From contig NZ_RXIZ01000004.1 of the NCBI RefSeq assembly GCF_003987855.1, positions 261,759 through 325,758 of the forward strand: a stretch of 64,000 nt of DNA. The letters are read 5' to 3'. The notes beneath the pieces are model-generated. The model searched no databases. It was not told where the DNA came from and saw only the letters and a list, made by a program, of their open reading frames with translations. Shown here piece after piece: positions 46,205 through 56,924 of the stretch. The position numbers and the translations under genes are program-made. The DNA comes from Hyphomicrobium sp. GTDB lineage: Bacteria > Pseudomonadota > Alphaproteobacteria > Rhizobiales > Hyphomicrobiaceae. Every line of letters starts with the position of its first letter. Positions within the stretch are counted from its first letter, which is position 1.

Positions 46205-48877
46205 TCAGGCCGCAGCATCCGAGCCGCCGCTACGCCCCATCAGGATTTCACGCTTCCCGACCGAGTTGGCAGCCGAAATCAAGCCTTCTCGTTCCATGCG
46301 CTCGATCAGATCCGCCGCGCGATTGTAGCCGATCGACAGACGGCGCTGAATGTAGCTTGTCGACGCCTTTCCATCGCGAAGAACGATAGCAACGGCGCGA
46401 TCATAAAGATCATCATCGCTCGCTTCGCGAATCCCGGTCGCAACCTCGCCGTATTGCGGACCATCGGTAATGCCGTCGACATACTTGGGAGCAGCTTCGC
46501 GACGCAAAGCGTCGGCGAAGGCGACGACCTCTTCATCTGACACGAACGCACCATGGACGCGCACGAGCTGCCCGGCGCCCGTCGAATAGAGCATGTCGCC
46601 TTGACCGAGCAATTGTTCCGCGCCCTGCTCATTCAAGATCGTCCGGCTATCGATCTTCGATGTCACCTTGAACGAAATGCGCGTCGGGAAATTCGCCTTG
46701 ATGGTGCCCGTGATGATATCGACCGACGGCCGTTGCGTCGCCATGATGAGATGGATGCCCGCTGCCCGCGCCATCTGCGCCAGACGTTGCACGGATGCTT
46801 CGACCTCGCGGCCGGCGACGATCATGAGATCGGCGAACTCGTCAACGATGATGACGATGCGCGGCAACGGCTCAAGATCCATCTGCTGCGTTTCGAAACG
46901 CGCCGCGCCGGCCTTGTCGAAGCCAGTTTGCACCGTCCGGGACAGCATTTCGCCCCGCTTCTTGGCGTTGCGCACCCGGTTGTTGAAGACGTCGATATTG
47001 CGCACCGACAGCGCGGCCATGCGCTTGTAGCGCTCTTCCATCTCGCGCACCGCCCAGTTGAGAGCGGCGACCGCCTTGTGCGGATCGGTGATGACAGGCG
47101 TGAGCAGATGCGGAATGTCATTGTAAACTGACAACTCCAGCATCTTCGGATCAATCATCAGCACGCGACAGTCGTCGGGCGAATGACGATAGAGCAGCGA
47201 CAGCACCATTGCATTGATGCCAACCGACTTGCCCGAGCCGGTCGTGCCGGCAACGAGCAGATGCGGCATGCGCGCAAGATCGGCAACCACGGGATCGCCG
47301 CTGATCGACTTGCCGAGGCCGAGGGGCAGCCCGGTCGCATCCGACTTGAAGGCATCGGCTTCGAGAATCTCGCGCAACAAGACGGTTTCGCGCCGCGCGT
47401 TGGGAAGTTCGAGGCCAATAGCGTTACGCCCCGGAACCACCGCAGCGCGCACACTGGCGACGCTCATCGAGCGCGCGATGTCTTCGGCCAGGCCAATCAC
47501 GCGCGAAGACTTCGTCCCGCGAGACGGTTCGAGTTCGTAAAGCGTGACGACCGGGCCGGGCCGGATATCTTTCACTTCGCCCTTGATGCCGAAATCGGCC
47601 AGCACATCTTCGAGCAGCCGCGCATTGCCGCGCATGACCGTCTGCGAGAGTTCGGGCCGCGGCTTCTGCGTGCTCGGCCGCTTGAGCATGTTGAGCGACG
47701 GACGCTTCCAAACCGGCACCGCGCGCGTCCGCGCCATGCTTGCGAGCAAGCCGTTACTCGTAATGGGCTTTACGTCTATCGGCTCTTCCGCGTCCTCTTG
47801 CACGACGGGTCTCTGCCTCGGCGCTGGCATCGGCATCTCAAGATCAGCGTCATCATCGCGCAACTGAGCAGCGAGACCGGAGGCGGGCGCAAATCGTTTG
47901 GCGATCGCCCGGCTCGATTCGGTCGTTTCATCGAGATCGAGTTCATGCTCGATGCCGTCCAGATCGTCATGCTCAAGGGAACGGGGAGTGCGCGTTTCTG
48001 GAGCTTTAAGCGATTGTTTGTCAGCCACCGCCGCGGCTTCGTCCGTACCTTGAGGACGCGATCGCGCCATCCGCTCGGGATTGAGGTCCAGCGTCGGCGT
48101 TGTGTCGCCAGCAAAAGCGTCCAGGGAACGATAGGTTTGAGCCTCGGACGCCTCGCCGGTATTTCGCTTGAACCAGCCTCTGCGCATGCGTTCCGCGCCG
48201 TCGGCAAGCGATGAGCGCAATGTCGCCGCGTCTTCGAGACGCCGCTTGCTGGACGCATAGCGAAGCCCCGAACTCAGCGAGCGCAGAAATCCCATCATCA
48301 CCGTCTCGGCCTCGAAGCCGATGGCCTTGCCGCACGTCTGCACCGCCGCTGCCAGCAGCACGACACCTGCCGCAACGGGTGCGCGTTCCTCGTTCAGCAT
48401 CGAAAAGAGCTTCAGCGCCAGGTGATAGACGCCGTCGCCAAGCAACCCGCCATACCCGTGGCGCAGAGGCCAGCCTCCGAGCACCGGGAGCGCCGAAATG
48501 GCGCCAGTCAGCGCTAAGACCGACAGGGGATAAAAACCAAGCTTCAAGCGGCCATTGGGAACACGCTCCGAGCGGAGCATGTCGATACCCCAGACTACCG
48601 GCGCGATAAGCGCGAGCACGGCACCGAAGCCCAGCATCTGAAAGAGAAGATCCGAGACGATTGCGCCGACTGGGCCAGCGTAGTTATGCGTGGGAGCTGT
48701 CGTCGTGTGCGTCAGGCTCGGGTCGAGAGCCGACCAGGAAACGAGACTGATCCAGAGGAACGCGGTTGAGCCAAGCAGAAGGGCTCCGCCAAAGCGGCCC
48801 ATCCAGCTTAAAAGCCTATCCTCCAAAGATTGCGGCAGCAGCCGCTGAGGATCGATTCCTCGCGTATCCAGCGACAT
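46205..48877 (-). CDS. ftsK: DNA translocase FtsK
   Basis: 890 aa. Four N-terminal membrane segments (residues about 30-180) anchor it at the septum, then a charged linker, then the RecA-like motor with Walker A GTTGSGKS near residue 543 and Walker B RIVIIVDEFADLM. The C-terminal gamma winged-helix domain (DDLYDRAVAIVLRDGKASTSYIQRRLSIGYNRAADLIERME) reads KOPS-type sequences. It pumps DNA toward dif during division. Length is normal. Confidence 0.97.
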   Translation of the reverse strand: MSLDTRGIDPQRLLPQSLEDRLLSWMGRFGGALLLGSTAFLWISLVSWSALDPSLTHTTTAPTHNYAGPVGAIVSDLLFQMLGFGAVLALIAPVVWGIDMLRSERVPNGRLKLGFYPLSVLALTGAISALPVLGGWPLRHGYGGLLGDGVYHLALKLFSMLNEERAPVAAGVVLLAAAVQTCGKAIGFEAETVMMGFLRSLSSGLRYASSKRRLEDAATLRSSLADGAERMRRGWFKRNTGEASEAQTYRSLDAFAGDTTPTLDLNPERMARSRPQGTDEAAAVADKQSLKAPETRTPRSLEHDDLDGIEHELDLDETTESSRAIAKRFAPASGLAAQLRDDDADLEMPMPAPRQRPVVQEDAEEPIDVKPITSNGLLASMARTRAVPVWKRPSLNMLKRPSTQKPRPELSQTVMRGNARLLEDVLADFGIKGEVKDIRPGPVVTLYELEPSRGTKSSRVIGLAEDIARSMSVASVRAAVVPGRNAIGLELPNARRETVLLREILEADAFKSDATGLPLGLGKSISGDPVVADLARMPHLLVAGTTGSGKSVGINAMVLSLLYRHSPDDCRVLMIDPKMLELSVYNDIPHLLTPVITDPHKAVAALNWAVREMEERYKRMAALSVRNIDVFNNRVRNAKKRGEMLSRTVQTGFDKAGAARFETQQMDLEPLPRIVIIVDEFADLMIVAGREVEASVQRLAQMARAAGIHLIMATQRPSVDIITGTIKANFPTRISFKVTSKIDSRTILNEQGAEQLLGQGDMLYSTGAGQLVRVHGAFVSDEEVVAFADALRREAAPKYVDGITDGPQYGEVATGIREASDDDLYDRAVAIVLRDGKASTSYIQRRLSIGYNRAADLIERMEREGLISAANSVGKREILMGRSGGSDAAA

Positions 48878-48894
48878 CGGAGCGAACGTACTCT

Positions 48895-50109
48895 TTAACG
48901 CAGCACGGAACTCGTGCGTTCGAGCGCTTCCTGAATCGTCTGGGCGTCCTGCACCATGGCGACGCGAACATAGTCCGCGCCGGGATTGGTCCCGTCTCGT
49001 CCCGTCTGAGCCAAAAAGCTACCGGGAATAACCTTGACGCCTGCGCGTTGCCATAAGGTTACCGCCGCCTGAGCACCCCCGCCGAATTGACTCATATCGA
49101 GCCAGAGACAGAACCCCCCCGCGGGCCGGATATAGCCGTAGCGGTCACCTAAAACTCTGTCTGCAATAAGAAATTTTTCGCGGTAGGCCTCTCGCGAGCG
49201 TTCGACGTGACCTTCGTCTCGCCAAATCGCGGCCGAGGCATGTTGCACAGGCAACGGCACAGTCGGCGCGCACATGTTGCGAACTTCACCATAGGCTTCG
49301 ATGAAGCTGGCGTCACCCGCACAAAATCCAGACCGCAACCCCGGAAGGTTCGACCGCTTCGACAGCGAGTTGAAGACGATGAGATTGCGGAACCGGTCCG
49401 GCGTTGCTGCGGCGACCTCCAGCCCCCCGATCGGCGCCGCCTCCGTGTAAATCTCCGAGTAACACTCGTCGAGGAACAGCATGAAGTCGTGCGCCCGCGC
49501 GAGCTCCAGCGCTCTCAGAATATAATTGCGATCCGCCACCGTGCCCTGTGGGTTCGACGGCGAGTTGATGAACAGGGCGACCGTTCGCGCCAGCAGCGCT
49601 TGGTCTTGTGCGATCTCATCGAGATCGGGAAGAAAACCTGTAGCCCTCGTCGCGTTCAGATAGACCGGCTCGGCACCAACCGCGATCGCGCCGGCCACAT
49701 ACGCCGAGTAATAGGGGTTGCACATGAGAATTGCGGGCTGGCCTTGAACCTCTTTTCGGCCCACGGCAGGCAAGCACGCGAAGAACAAGCCCTCGCGCGA
49801 CCCGCTCAGCATCAAGACTTCGCGTTCCGCGTCGACGCTCGCCCGAGGCAACGAATACCGCCGCGTCAACCATTCAGCGATCGCGTTTCGCGCATCTTCG
49901 GCGCCACGGATCGGCGGGTACTTGCCATAGAGCGCCGTGGCCTGGTTGAGCTTCTCTTGTATGAAGTCCGGCATCGCCTCGCGCGGCTCACCGATCGTCA
50001 ACTCGATCGGCCGCTCATGCCCAGGCGGGACACCGGCAAGAAGCTTGCGGAGCTGAGTGAAGGGAGACGAAATCGCGCCGGACGTTAGCGAAGAAAGTGG
50101 GTGAGCCAT
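48895..50109 (-). CDS. PLP aminotransferase, DapC-like (succinyldiaminopimelate transaminase)
   Basis: 404 aa class I/II fold-type I aminotransferase. ELTIGEPREAMPDFI at the N-terminus, NSPSNPQGTV, LFLDECYSEIY and the PLP lysine in VFNSLSKRSNLPGLRSGFCAGD are present. This N-terminal motif and the SLSKRSN Lys context resemble DapC of lysine biosynthesis. dapB, dapF and asd elsewhere in the window fit, but specificity is not proven. It lies 18 bp downstream of the ftsK start side, divergent in function and in the opposite order (both leftward). Confidence 0.82.
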   Translation of the reverse strand: MAHPLSSLTSGAISSPFTQLRKLLAGVPPGHERPIELTIGEPREAMPDFIQEKLNQATALYGKYPPIRGAEDARNAIAEWLTRRYSLPRASVDAEREVLMLSGSREGLFFACLPAVGRKEVQGQPAILMCNPYYSAYVAGAIAVGAEPVYLNATRATGFLPDLDEIAQDQALLARTVALFINSPSNPQGTVADRNYILRALELARAHDFMLFLDECYSEIYTEAAPIGGLEVAAATPDRFRNLIVFNSLSKRSNLPGLRSGFCAGDASFIEAYGEVRNMCAPTVPLPVQHASAAIWRDEGHVERSREAYREKFLIADRVLGDRYGYIRPAGGFCLWLDMSQFGGGAQAAVTLWQRAGVKVIPGSFLAQTGRDGTNPGADYVRVAMVQDAQTIQEALERTSSVLR

Positions 50110-50183
50110 CAGCGGACAATCGATTCTTGGTCTGCGCGGCTATCGCATGCCCTGGCCGCTGAGGGAAGGGCGGAAAAGTGCCG

Positions 50184-50999
50184 TCACGACCTCACGTTTG
50201 ACAGGCTCTTTGAAGCCGGGGCACCGAAAATTCGGTGGAACTCCCGCGAAAAGTGAGGCTGATCGTAGTAACCGGCCGCGTGTGCGGCAGCCGTAAGATT
50301 TGTCCCTCGCACCACCTCCGCGACAGCCGTCCTCATCCGTCGCCACGCTGAATAGCGATTGTAGGACACGCCGACATGCTCCCTGAAGAGATGCTGGAAA
50401 CGAGACACGGATAGCTCTGATGCGATCGCTGCCGACGAAACCCTAGGCGGCAAGGCACTCGTGCCCTCGTATTCGGCCCCGTGACCGGCAGTCATGCCCT
50501 GGAGCGCCGCGCGAATTCGGCGATCGAGGACGCGGCTGCATTGCCTTTGCGCAAAGCGAACGAGATCGGTCACGGCCTCGCCAGCCCAGCATGCGCTTGC
50601 GGAATCTTCATAGATCGCCCGGATCGATCGGCGTTCCAGAAAGGCGCCGACAACCGCGCCACTCAATTCCGATGTATCGCGAAGAAGCGATCCGAGACCT
50701 TCCGCCCCGATCTCATCCGGCTCGACATAAATGACGGACAACGGCTGCCCGCGCGCATCGAACTCATACGCCGTTCCCGCGCGAATGATCGCCGCTCGGC
50801 AGGAAAGCCAATCGCTGTCCTTCAGGCGGAGAGAGAACTCGTCATAGACACCGGCAAGAAGCACAGTCGCACTGTGCGTGTGAAGAGCATTGCGGCCGAG
50901 ACAACCTGCAAACAGCATTCGCTTATCGCCGACATGCCACAACGGCCTGAGCTGCCGATCGTGTACCGCAGCAGAATCGTACAAGCCTGTTTCTCCCAT
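50184..50999 (-). CDS. AraC family transcriptional regulator
   Basis: 271 aa. The N-terminal cupin-like domain includes LHTHSATVLLAGVYDEFSLR. The C-terminal double HTH shows SSAAIASELSVSRFQHLFREHVGVSYNRY and TAAAHAAGYYDQPHFSREFHRIFG, the AraC signature. It is divergent from the exported MBL-fold gene with only 46 bp between starts, so it probably controls that gene and itself from the shared region. Confidence 0.92.
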   Translation of the reverse strand: MGETGLYDSAAVHDRQLRPLWHVGDKRMLFAGCLGRNALHTHSATVLLAGVYDEFSLRLKDSDWLSCRAAIIRAGTAYEFDARGQPLSVIYVEPDEIGAEGLGSLLRDTSELSGAVVGAFLERRSIRAIYEDSASACWAGEAVTDLVRFAQRQCSRVLDRRIRAALQGMTAGHGAEYEGTSALPPRVSSAAIASELSVSRFQHLFREHVGVSYNRYSAWRRMRTAVAEVVRGTNLTAAAHAAGYYDQPHFSREFHRIFGAPASKSLSNVRS

Positions 51000-51045
51000 A
51001 ACGCCTAGCGTTCGGCATTCCGATAGTCTTGCCTAGGATGCCGCC

Positions 51046-52080
51046 ATGCTCAAGATAGCAAAACCAGAATTCGAATCTCGCGGACAGATCTCCGCCGTAT
51101 CGATAGACCGGCGGAATCTCCTCGCGACCAGCCTCGCGCTGACGCTTCTGCCCGCCATGACATTGACCGCGGCTTCGCCGGTCAACGCGTCCGCGCCGCA
51201 GCTTGGCGGCTGGCAGCCAAAATTCTACCGCTTCAAGCTCGGTGGTTTCGAAATCACGACGATCTCCGATTCCGAAGCCTTCATAGACGGCCCGTTTCCC
51301 ATCATCGGCCAGAACGCAAGCGAATCCGACGTGCGCGGCCTGATGCGCGACAATCTCCTACCGGAGACCAGATATCAGCCGGGATTCTCGCCGACCCTCG
51401 TCAACACCGGCAAGGAAATCGTGTTGTTCGACACTGGCAACGGCGAAAGCGGGTTCATTCCGCGGCCGAACGGCGGCTGGCTCGCCGCCCAGCTCGGCCC
51501 TGCTGGCTTCAAGCCGGAAGATATCGACATTGTTGTGCTATCGCACGGGCACCCTGACCATGTCGCTGGCATCATCGAACGCGGGAAGCCTCTCTTCCCA
51601 AATGCGCGATATGTCATCAGCGGCATCGAGCATGACTACTGGTCACCCGAAGGCAAATTCACCGGCGATGTCGAAAAGCTCGCGAGCGTTTACCGCGCCA
51701 ACACGAAACCCGTCATCGCGAAGTTCTCGTTCATCAAACCTGGCGATGACGTTGTGACGGGAATACGCGCCATCGAAGCCTATGGGCACACCCCGGGCCA
51801 CCTTGCGTTCAATATCGAGAGCCAGGGCAAATCGATTTTATTCTGGGGCGATTGCGCCCATCATCAAGTCGCATCTCTTGCGCACCCGGAATGGCATTGC
51901 ATCTTCGACATCGACAAGCCAAAGGGCGTCGAAACACGCCGCCGCGTCTACGACATGACCGCAACGGATCGCATGCCCGTGATCGGTTATCACATGCCGT
52001 TTCCCTCGATCGGATACGTCGAAAGAAATGGTCCTGGCAGTTACCGCTGGCTCCCGCACTCCTACCAGCTCAACCTATGA
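51046..52080 (+). CDS. Exported MBL-fold metallo-hydrolase
   Basis: 344 aa. The N-terminus has a Tat-like twin arginine (SIDRRNLLATSLALTLLPA) after a 20-residue lead. The metallo-beta-lactamase fold shows LSHGHPDHVAG (His167, His169, Asp171, His172), then AYGHTPGHLAF and LFWGDCAHH with further ligands. The fold covers lactonases, thiol hydrolases and others, so the substrate is unknown. It is divergent from an AraC-type regulator, suggesting inducible expression. Confidence 0.88.
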   Translation: MLKIAKPEFESRGQISAVSIDRRNLLATSLALTLLPAMTLTAASPVNASAPQLGGWQPKFYRFKLGGFEITTISDSEAFIDGPFPIIGQNASESDVRGLMRDNLLPETRYQPGFSPTLVNTGKEIVLFDTGNGESGFIPRPNGGWLAAQLGPAGFKPEDIDIVVLSHGHPDHVAGIIERGKPLFPNARYVISGIEHDYWSPEGKFTGDVEKLASVYRANTKPVIAKFSFIKPGDDVVTGIRAIEAYGHTPGHLAFNIESQGKSILFWGDCAHHQVASLAHPEWHCIFDIDKPKGVETRRRVYDMTATDRMPVIGYHMPFPSIGYVERNGPGSYRWLPHSYQLNL

Positions 52081-52096
52081 CGAATGCCGGTTGCCG

Positions 52097-52489
52097 TTAT
52101 TCCGGCAGATGCGTCACGGCTTCGATGTTGTGACCGTCCGGATCGAGGACGAATCCGCCGTAGTAGTTCTCGTGATAGTGCGGGCGAAGCCCTGGTGGCC
52201 CGTTATCCTTGCCGCCCGCTGCCAGCGCCGCATCGTAAAACGCCTTTACCTCGTCGCGGTTCTGCGCAGCGAACGCCACGTGCAGGCGGCCTTTCAGCGC
52301 CGAACCGGTGCCGATCCAGAACTGTGGCCTCTGCCTCCCGAACCCGGCATAGCCGTCGCTATCTTCTTCCGAGAACTTCACTTCCTTGAGCAGCTTGATG
52401 CCGAGGGGCGCCAGTGCCTTCGTGTAGAACTCAAGCGACCGCACATAATCTGTGACGGGAAAACCTATGTGATCGAGAATATCCAGCAC
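52097..52489 (-). CDS. VOC family (glyoxalase-like) protein
   Basis: 130 aa, two beta-alpha-beta-beta-beta halves of a vicinal-oxygen-chelate fold: LDILDHIGFPVTDYVRSLEFYTKALAPLG and AFYDAALAAGGKDNGPPGLR, ending YYGGFVLDPDGHNIEAVTH. His7-type and Glu metal ligands are present. Substrate unknown. It is 39 bp downstream of sdhB on the same strand and may be co-transcribed. Confidence 0.9.
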   Translation of the reverse strand: MLDILDHIGFPVTDYVRSLEFYTKALAPLGIKLLKEVKFSEEDSDGYAGFGRQRPQFWIGTGSALKGRLHVAFAAQNRDEVKAFYDAALAAGGKDNGPPGLRPHYHENYYGGFVLDPDGHNIEAVTHLPE

Positions 52490-52528
52490 GGTCGCTCCTG
52501 CTTTTCTGATGCGATCGAACCGGCTGCC

Positions 52529-53308
52529 TCAGACCCGGCGTTCGACCATGAGTTTCTTGAGTTCGGCGATGGCTTTGGCGGGCGACAGCCCCTTCGGACA
52601 TGCCTTCGCGCAGTTCATGATCGTATGGCAGCGGTAGAGACGAAACGGATCTTCGAGATTGTCGAGACGTTCACCCGTTGCTTCGTCACGGCTGTCGTTC
52701 ACCCAGCGGTAGGCCTGCAGCAGAATCGCAGGGCCGAGATAACGATCAGAATTCCACCAGTAGCTCGGGCACGATGCCGAGCAGCAAGCACACAGAATGC
52801 ATTCGTAAAGCCCATCGAGCTTTTCGCGGTCTTCGCGCGACTGGCGCCATTCTTTCGGCGGCGTCGGCGTATCGGTCTTGAGCCACGGTTCGATCGAGCG
52901 GTGCTGCGCGTAAAAGTTCGTCAAATCCGGCACGAGATCCTTGACGACCTCCATGTGCGGCAGCGGATAGATCTTGACCGGCCCGCTCACCTCTTCGATG
53001 CCCTTCAAGCACGCGAGCGTATTCGTGCCGTCGATGTTCATCGAACAGGAACCGCAAATGCCTTCCCGGCACGAACGGCGAAAGGTCAGCGTCGGGTCGA
53101 TCTCGTTCTTGATCTTGATCAGGGCGTCCAGAACCATCGGTCCGCACTGCTTCTGATCGATATGGTACGTGTCGATGCGAGGATTGCGACCGTCGTCAGG
53201 ATTCCAGCGATAGACGCGGAATTCTTTCCAGTCCCCATCGCGCCCTGGCTGATTCCAGGTCTTGCCCTCGGAGATCTTCGAGTTCTTCGGAAGTGTGAGC
53301 TGAACCAT
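52529..53308 (-). CDS. sdhB: Succinate dehydrogenase iron-sulfur subunit
   Basis: 259 aa from ATG 53308 ([17 protein letters not shown]); an in-frame ATG at 53329 adds seven residues. The 2Fe-2S cluster cysteines lie in [22 protein letters not shown], and the 4Fe-4S and 3Fe-4S cysteines in [17 protein letters not shown] and [15 protein letters not shown]. Electron-transfer subunit of complex II, TCA cycle. It is separated from sdhA by one hypothetical gene. Confidence 0.97.
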   Translation of the reverse strand: MVQLTLPKNSKISEGKTWNQPGRDGDWKEFRVYRWNPDDGRNPRIDTYHIDQKQCGPMVLDALIKIKNEIDPTLTFRRSCREGICGSCSMNIDGTNTLACLKGIEEVSGPVKIYPLPHMEVVKDLVPDLTNFYAQHRSIEPWLKTDTPTPPKEWRQSREDREKLDGLYECILCACCSASCPSYWWNSDRYLGPAILLQAYRWVNDSRDEATGERLDNLEDPFRLYRCHTIMNCAKACPKGLSPAKAIAELKKLMVERRV

Positions 53309-53412
53309 GAAAGTGCGGGGCCCCGCCATCGAAAATGCTGCGGGCATGACAGAAGCTTGAACATGCCCGCGTGTCAACGAAATGCGGGCCAAAACTATGC
53401 GGTTCTTTGGCC

Positions 53413-54045
53413 CTAACCGGCCTTCTGATGCCTCTTCAGCTCCCGGACGAGTGCGACGAGCTTATCGGCTATTTCGCCGCCGGTATCGACGGCGACCCTA
53501 AGCGGCACCCGCGATTGGATGATCTCGTTCAGCCTTTCCTGCTGCTCGCCGAAACCGAAGAAGATCTCTTCCGGCGCCTCGATATCGCCGTCCTCGACCG
53601 CCGTCATGACATCGAACGCGTTCTGCGTTGCCAGCACCAGCATCGAAGCGATGTCGTTCATGAGTTGCAGGTAGAGCTTCTGCGCATCCGCGCGGATGCG
53701 CTGCCCGTGCACCCCGAACTTGAGCGGCGCTGCGGCCTGTCCGCCGCCTCCAGCGAACACGCGCGGGTGCTTTTGAAAGCGCTTGAAGATCTCGGCGAGG
53801 CCCATGCAGCACGTTTCGAGGTCGCGCAGCGCCGCCCCGGTCTTGCGCTTCGTACGCGTTCGCGCCGCCAACTTCTCCTGCCCCGACCAATTGATGGCCG
53901 CAATTGACGCAATGGCGCCGAGCGCCGCAAGCGCAGGCAGCACGGCCGCGAATGGATCCGGCGGCATGCGCGTGTCGGTATCGTCGCTGTCGTCGGTGCC
54001 GATCTTGGTCACGGATTGGTGCGCCTTCGCCGATGAAGGCCGCAC
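53413..54045 (-). CDS. Hypothetical membrane-anchored protein inside the sdh cluster
   Basis: 210 aa. After an acidic N-terminus ([10 protein letters not shown]) there is one membrane segment at about residues 34-51 ([19 protein letters not shown]), then a basic patch and a helical soluble domain ([67 protein letters not shown]). No known motif. It lies between sdhA and sdhB on the same strand with gaps of about 53 and 104 bp. Whether it belongs to the operon functionally is unknown. Confidence 0.7.
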   Translation of the reverse strand: MRPSSAKAHQSVTKIGTDDSDDTDTRMPPDPFAAVLPALAALGAIASIAAINWSGQEKLAARTRTKRKTGAALRDLETCCMGLAEIFKRFQKHPRVFAGGGGQAAAPLKFGVHGQRIRADAQKLYLQLMNDIASMLVLATQNAFDVMTAVEDGDIEAPEEIFFGFGEQQERLNEIIQSRVPLRVAVDTGGEIADKLVALVRELKRHQKAG

Positions 54046-54098
54046 CTTAGGCGAGTTCGCATGACGGCGCTATTTCTACTCGCGATGGCGAGAACGCC

Positions 54099-55946
54099 TC
54101 AATAGACGCGCGCCTTGGGCTCGATGTACTTGACCTCGTTGGTCATCGTTTTCGTATGCACGGGACGATCGTCGAGCGTCACCGACTTGGTGCCATAGTC
54201 GGCCCACGCAAGCGTATGCTTCATCCAATTGACATCATCTCGCTTAGGAAAATCTTCGCGTGCATGCGCGCCGCGGCTTTCCTGACGATTTTCTGCGCCG
54301 ACCACCGTCACGGCGGCCTGTGCGATCAAGTTGTCGAACTCGAGTGTCTCGACAAGATCGGAATTCCAGACGAGCGAGCGATCTGTGACCGAAATATCCG
54401 CAGCATCGCGCCAGACCTGTTTGATCTTATCGACGCCTTCCTTCAGCACTGGACCGTCACGAAACACCGCGCAGTTGGATTGCATGATCTTCTGCATGCG
54501 CAGACGCAGCGCGGCGGTCGGCGTCGATCCCTTGGCGTAGCGGAAACGATCGAGTCGCGCGACAGCCGATTCGTGAGCGTCTTTGGGTAAATCTGGTTGC
54601 GAGCCGCCCTGCTCGATCGTCTCGGCGCAGCGCAAGCCAGCCGCGCGTCCGAACACCACGAGATCGATGAGCGAGTTTGACCCTAGTCGATTGGCGCCGT
54701 GGACTGAAACGCAGGCCGCTTCGCCAATGGCCATCAGGCCCGGAACGACATGATCGGGATCGCCATTCTTCTTGGTCAGCACTTCGCCATGATAGTTCGT
54801 CGGAATGCCGCCCATGTTGTAGTGAACCGTCGGCAGCACCGGAATTGGTTGGCGGCGCAGATCGACACCGGCAAACACCTTCGCGTTCTCGGTGATGCCC
54901 GGCAGCCGTTCCGCCAGGATCTTCGGATCGAGATGATCGAGATGGAGATAGATGTGGTCGGCGTCCGGGCCGACACCGCGACCTTCCCGGATTTCGATCG
55001 TCATCGAACGCGACACGACATCGCGCGAGGCAAGATCCTTCGCATGCGGCGCGTAGCGTTCCATGAAGCGCTCGCCCTTCGAGTTGGTCAGGTATCCGCC
55101 TTCGCCGCGTGCACCTTCGGTAATCAGCACACCCGCGCCGTAGATCCCGGTGGGGTGAAACTGCACGAACTCCATATCCTGCAGCGGCAGCCCGGCGCGC
55201 AGAACCATGGCATTGCCGTCGCCAGTGCAGGTGTGGGCCGATGTGCATGAGAAATAGGTGCGGCCGTATCCACCTGTCGCCAGAATGGTCTTCTTGGCGC
55301 GGAACCGATGCAAGGTGCCGTCATCAAGATTGAGCGCAATGATGCCGCGGCACGCGCCATCCTGGTCCATGATCAAATCGAGCGCGAAGTATTCGATGAA
55401 GAATTCCGCCGAGTGGCGCAGCGATTGACCATACAGCGTGTGGAGCATGGCGTGCCCCGTGCGATCGGCCGCCGCGCATGTCCGTTGCGCCGGAGGACCT
55501 TCGCCGTAGTCCGTCGTCATGCCGCCGAACGGACGCTGATAGATCTTGCCGTCCTCCGTTCGCGAAAACGGCACGCCGTAATGTTCGAGCTCGTACACCG
55601 CCGCCGGCGCATTGCGACAAAGATATTCGATAGCATCTTGATCGCCGAGCCAGTCCGAACCTTTGACGGTGTCGTACATGTGCCAGCGCCAGTCGTCGCG
55701 ACCCATATTGCCCAGCGCAGCCGCAACGCCACCCTGCGCCGCTACGGTATGTGAGCGCGTCGGAAAGACCTTCGTCACGCACGCGGTCTTAAGGCCCGCT
55801 TCCGCGCAGCCGAGTGTGGCGCGAAGCCCCGCTCCGCCTGCTCCGACGACGACGACATCATAGACATGGTCATGCAGTGGGTAGGCTTTTCCGACCTGCG
55901 AGGGCGCCACGTTGATGCCGTTGGCCTTGCCGTTCACTTGTGACAT
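54099..55946 (-). CDS. sdhA: Succinate dehydrogenase flavoprotein subunit
   Basis: 615 aa. FAD-binding loop [15 protein letters not shown], the covalent FAD histidine His65 in [10 protein letters not shown], and substrate residues in [10 protein letters not shown] and [29 protein letters not shown] is also typical. Catalytic subunit of complex II. sdhD lies 6 bp upstream, so the order sdhC-sdhD-sdhA is co-transcribed. Confidence 0.98.
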   Translation of the reverse strand: MSQVNGKANGINVAPSQVGKAYPLHDHVYDVVVVGAGGAGLRATLGCAEAGLKTACVTKVFPTRSHTVAAQGGVAAALGNMGRDDWRWHMYDTVKGSDWLGDQDAIEYLCRNAPAAVYELEHYGVPFSRTEDGKIYQRPFGGMTTDYGEGPPAQRTCAAADRTGHAMLHTLYGQSLRHSAEFFIEYFALDLIMDQDGACRGIIALNLDDGTLHRFRAKKTILATGGYGRTYFSCTSAHTCTGDGNAMVLRAGLPLQDMEFVQFHPTGIYGAGVLITEGARGEGGYLTNSKGERFMERYAPHAKDLASRDVVSRSMTIEIREGRGVGPDADHIYLHLDHLDPKILAERLPGITENAKVFAGVDLRRQPIPVLPTVHYNMGGIPTNYHGEVLTKKNGDPDHVVPGLMAIGEAACVSVHGANRLGSNSLIDLVVFGRAAGLRCAETIEQGGSQPDLPKDAHESAVARLDRFRYAKGSTPTAALRLRMQKIMQSNCAVFRDGPVLKEGVDKIKQVWRDAADISVTDRSLVWNSDLVETLEFDNLIAQAAVTVVGAENRQESRGAHAREDFPKRDDVNWMKHTLAWADYGTKSVTLDDRPVHTKTMTNEVKYIEPKARVY

Positions 55947-55951
55947 GGGGC

Positions 55952-56335
55952 TCAGGCTCCAAAACCCAATTTCAATATCGAGAACACGCTCGCGAGCGCG
56001 ACGGCGATGGCAAAGAAGGTGTTGAGGATCAGCAGCCCGAACTTCAGCCCTTCGCCATGCACGTAGTCTTCAATGATGACCTGCATGCCGATCCGCATAT
56101 GGATCGTCGCTGACACCATCAGCGCCAACAGCGGCAATGCGATCAACGGATGCGCGAGTTTCTGTTTCACGGCCGTGTAGTCCGCGCCGACCAGAGACGC
56201 GATCAGCCAAACCAGGAAGATCACGAGAAACGCATTGGCGATCGCAGTCAGACGTTGCCGCCAGAAATGGTCGGCGCCTTCCTTGGCCGATCCGAGGTAC
56301 CGAACTTTCTTCAGAGGTGTCCGCATGGTCGTCAT
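55952..56335 (-). CDS. sdhD: Succinate dehydrogenase membrane anchor subunit D
   Basis: 127 aa with three membrane helices (about residues 33-55, 64-84 and 98-121). The N-terminal [31 protein letters not shown] and [30 protein letters not shown] blocks match alphaproteobacterial SdhD, with the haem-ligand His. ATG 56335 overlaps the sdhC stop (ATGA). The frame is open upstream inside sdhC but that is overlap only. Confidence 0.93.
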   Translation of the reverse strand: MTTMRTPLKKVRYLGSAKEGADHFWRQRLTAIANAFLVIFLVWLIASLVGADYTAVKQKLAHPLIALPLLALMVSATIHMRIGMQVIIEDYVHGEGLKFGLLILNTFFAIAVALASVFSILKLGFGA

Positions 56336-56745
56336 CAGGCGGCTCCCATCGCGACAGAGATCCAGATGATGGCGGTCAGCGAAAGCGATGCGACCAGCGT
56401 GCCCCAGGAGAGAATGTCGATCGATCGTAGATCGTAGCCGTACCCGGTATCCCAGATGAGGTGACGGATACCGCCGACCATATGGTGCATCAGCACCCAA
56501 GTGAATCCGAACAGGACGAGCTCGCCGAACCAGTTTCCGCACCAGCTCAGAAAGTGGTTGTAGGCGTCAGGACCCGAAGCGGCTGCGACCAGCCACCAGG
56601 CCAGCAGCGCCGATCCCAAATAAAGCGCGGCGCCGGTGATGCGATGAAAGATCGACATCACCATGTTGATCAAGGGCGAATAGATTTGAAGGTGGGGTGA
56701 AAGCGGCCGCTGAGGGCGCACACCGCGGCCAGATGTGACTGCCAT
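56335..56745 (-). CDS. sdhC: Succinate dehydrogenase cytochrome b556 subunit
   Basis: 136 aa, three membrane helices. RPLSPHLQIYSPLINMVMSIFHRITGAAL is the family signature, and HHMVGGIRHLIWDTGYGYD carries the haem-ligand His. Quinone-binding anchor subunit of complex II. First gene of the sdhCDA operon, with a 180-bp upstream region shared with no other gene on this strand. Confidence 0.95.
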   Translation of the reverse strand: MAVTSGRGVRPQRPLSPHLQIYSPLINMVMSIFHRITGAALYLGSALLAWWLVAAASGPDAYNHFLSWCGNWFGELVLFGFTWVLMHHMVGGIRHLIWDTGYGYDLRSIDILSWGTLVASLSLTAIIWISVAMGAA

Positions 56746-56924
56746 CGGACGTCCTTCTTTATTGTTTGATGCGAATGTGTAGCGTTTCGCTGCAGACGCG
56801 GCAATTCGCCAAATGCCACAGCGACGCGCACCCGCGATGAACTGGCTTCAGACCTTCAGGCACCCGCGCTTTCGCCAAAAGCACAATCAGCAGCCGTCCC
56901 GGGCCTGTTCGCCCCAACGCGAAC

